64,000 nucleotides of DNA from assembly GCA_019359675.1 (NCBI GenBank), contig JAHHGX010000076.1, positions 1 through 64,000 of the forward strand, read 5' to 3'. The DNA is from Calothrix sp. FI2-JRJ7. GTDB taxonomy: Bacteria; Cyanobacteriota; Cyanobacteriia; Cyanobacteriales; Nostocaceae. Shown piece by piece: positions 62,746 to 64,000 of this stretch. A program made the position numbers and the translations under genes. The notes beneath the pieces were generated by a model that worked only from the letters and a program-made list of their open reading frames with translations, was not told the origin of the DNA and searched no databases. Within the stretch, counting starts at the first letter, position 1, and every line of letters starts with the position of its first letter.

Positions 62746-63534
62746 TCAGCGCAAACCTTGCTGGCGCAATAAATTATCTGCCCAAGTTTCATCAGCATCA
62801 GATAATTCAGGTATTGGCTTACGTGTATAATCTATCCTCATATCTAAACCTGCTCGGTGATAAAGCTCTTGTATTAAAGTTTGTAAATCTAATAATGGTT
62901 CGGTATCACCTTGACGTAAAGGTAAAGAAAAAGCTGGTATTGGTTCGGTTAGTTCAAACGGGTATAATTCAGCTTTAGGACGGTAATTGCTACGACTTAC
63001 CAAAATTCGGTAGCTACTGTTAATAAATCTACCCACCATTGGCATCGGTTTTCCACTTCGTAGCAAGTCAATTTCTACAAGATGAGTTTCGCTACTTAAT
63101 ACTTTTTGACGTTTGGTTTCGTAAGATTTTCGTCCATCTCCCGCGCGCTTGTTCTTTGGAGAGAGAATTTCTATTGTTGTTACAACTTCTGTTGTTTCAA
63201 CTTCTCGTACTTCCAAATACCCTTCTTTTTCTTCCTCTGGCATTGGAATTGTTACAGTTACAGGTAATCGTGGAGGTGAAGCTACTGCTACGGTCGAAGT
63301 AACTGGGTCATTAGAGTCAGTTTTGGAACGTCCCACAGACACATCTGGTATTCCGACTAAAACTGTTTCTTCTCCAGTAGTTTGATAAACACGCTTTTCT
63401 ATAGCCACGAGGTATTTAGGACGCAATTGAGGAACTAATTCATCAGCAATGAGTGTGATTAACCGATGATGGACTTCTGCCCAAAGGTCGGGGTTTTCTA
63501 GGTAGGGATTCATTCCCGGAAATGGAGAAAGCAT
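62746..63534 (-). CDS. DUF4058 family protein, copy 3
   Basis: A 262-residue member starting MLSPFPGMNPYLENPDLWAE, with VEIDLLRSGKPMPMVGRFIN and TTIEILSPKNKRAGDGRKSY. It lies directly downstream of the intact M50 gene on the same strand. It is probably the parent or sister of copy 2. Confidence 0.9.
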   Translation of the reverse strand: MLSPFPGMNPYLENPDLWAEVHHRLITLIADELVPQLRPKYLVAIEKRVYQTTGEETVLVGIPDVSVGRSKTDSNDPVTSTVAVASPPRLPVTVTIPMPEEEKEGYLEVREVETTEVVTTIEILSPKNKRAGDGRKSYETKRQKVLSSETHLVEIDLLRSGKPMPMVGRFINSSYRILVSRSNYRPKAELYPFELTEPIPAFSLPLRQGDTEPLLDLQTLIQELYHRAGLDMRIDYTRKPIPELSDADETWADNLLRQQGLR

Positions 63535-63606
63535 ATGAGTGGGTAAATAAAGAATGTTATTTTGACAGGCGCCATTTAAAACAATCGTACCAGCTTTACT
63601 AAATTC

Positions 63607-64000
63607 TTAAAGACCCAAAAGTCGTACAAAGATGTTTGGTAACGGCAAGACGATAAGTATTAGTAAAGCTATTGAAAGAATTCCTAAAATATCGCGTTGG
63701 TTATTAAGCTCTGTTACATCATTTAATGCTGGCTCGTCAATTAAAGGTACAAATATCAAAATGATTGCCCACAGTAAAAATCCTGGTTGTACCAATGCCA
63801 GTAATAACAGTAAGAAACGCGCGATTTGACCAATAATAATGGCGTTTTTTTGTCCAAACATGGCGTGGATAATATGACCACCATCAAGTTGACCTACTGG
63901 TACTAAATTTAATGCTGTTACTACTAAACCTAATAACCCAGCAAATGCAACTGGATGTAAATCGATAGCTGTTTTGGTAATTAATTGACTGCCTAAGACT
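63607..64000 (-). CDS. Site-2 protease family (M50) membrane metalloprotease, 3' part
   Basis: The frame enters from the right edge. Visible are ALNLVPVGQLDGGHIIHAMF, the N-x-x-P-x-x-x-LDGG motif that carries the third zinc ligand of M50, and three hydrophobic segments ending LVLPLPNIFVRLLGL. The HExxH motif would lie beyond the window. It cleaves membrane-bound substrates. The 5' part is not in the window. Confidence 0.85.
   Translation of the reverse strand, partial: VLGSQLITKTAIDLHPVAFAGLLGLVVTALNLVPVGQLDGGHIIHAMFGQKNAIIIGQIARFLLLLLALVQPGFLLWAIILIFVPLIDEPALNDVTELNNQRDILGILSIALLILIVLPLPNIFVRLLGL

Overview
The window is cyanobacterial chromosome. The clearest evidence is the set of photosynthesis and cyanobacteria-specific genes: psbY, a PAM68-family photosystem assembly factor, a CpcS/CpeS phycobiliprotein lyase, an NblB-like HEAT protein, cyanophycinase, DUF1823 and TIGR02652 proteins, and a pilMNOQ operon without pilP. 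The AT-rich composition, the many intergenic palindromes and short tandem repeats, and the wealth of toxin-antitoxin (TA) remnants suggest a large-genome filamentous type (Nostocales-like). This last point is inference.

Layout. 1-4.5 kb is accessory: an IS transposase tail, a 5'-truncated coiled-coil membrane protein, an Rpn-type nuclease, brnA beside a decayed brnT, a lone HicB-like gene, and a DUF6887 stub ended by a G-rich hairpin carrying a 210-bp MITE-like element. 4.5-10.3 kb holds tldE/tldD, cysS and a His-rich COG0523 GTPase. 10.4-13.2 kb is a second accessory zone: PIN and XRE remnants, a TacAT pair, an SDR pseudogene and an RPxMYLG protein. 13.3-18.6 kb is pilQ-pilO-pilN-pilM, read leftward. 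18.9-31.4 kb holds transport (sugar-binding lipoprotein, MFS), folC with two linked unknown genes, psbY, a gamma-carbonic anhydrase-like protein, an M16 peptidase, map and an acylphosphatase. 31.7-38.9 kb is a storage-polymer block: two paralogous CBM48-GH13 enzymes bracket a CphA-related ATP-grasp protein with a degenerate Mur-ligase tail and cyanophycinase. 39.4-46.4 kb carries rpsO, pam68, DAHP synthase and tyrA, with a pentapeptide-repeat protein and a DUF1517 protein. 46.3-47.4 kb is a three-gene RelE-type TA cassette between two copies of the tyrA 3' end. 47.5-59.3 kb holds Uma2, two histidine kinases, an OmpR-type regulator, an HtrA protease, a beheaded PPK2, a phosphoribosyltransferase, a GPH symporter and a methyltransferase. 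The window ends with the HEAT protein, CpcS, three tandem DUF4058 genes and the 3' end of a site-2 protease.

Sequence-wide signals. The palindrome GGCGCC occurs about 112 times by eye count, against roughly 3-4 expected from composition. The usual cyanobacterial HIP1 (GCGATCGC) was not seen at all, and GATC is very rare (about 14 sites found, a third of them in the G-rich hairpins). Several intergenic palindrome families keep their stems by paired substitutions and often sit between convergent genes.

Limits: all counts, coordinates of repeats and family assignments were made by reading, with no database search. Domain positions are approximate.
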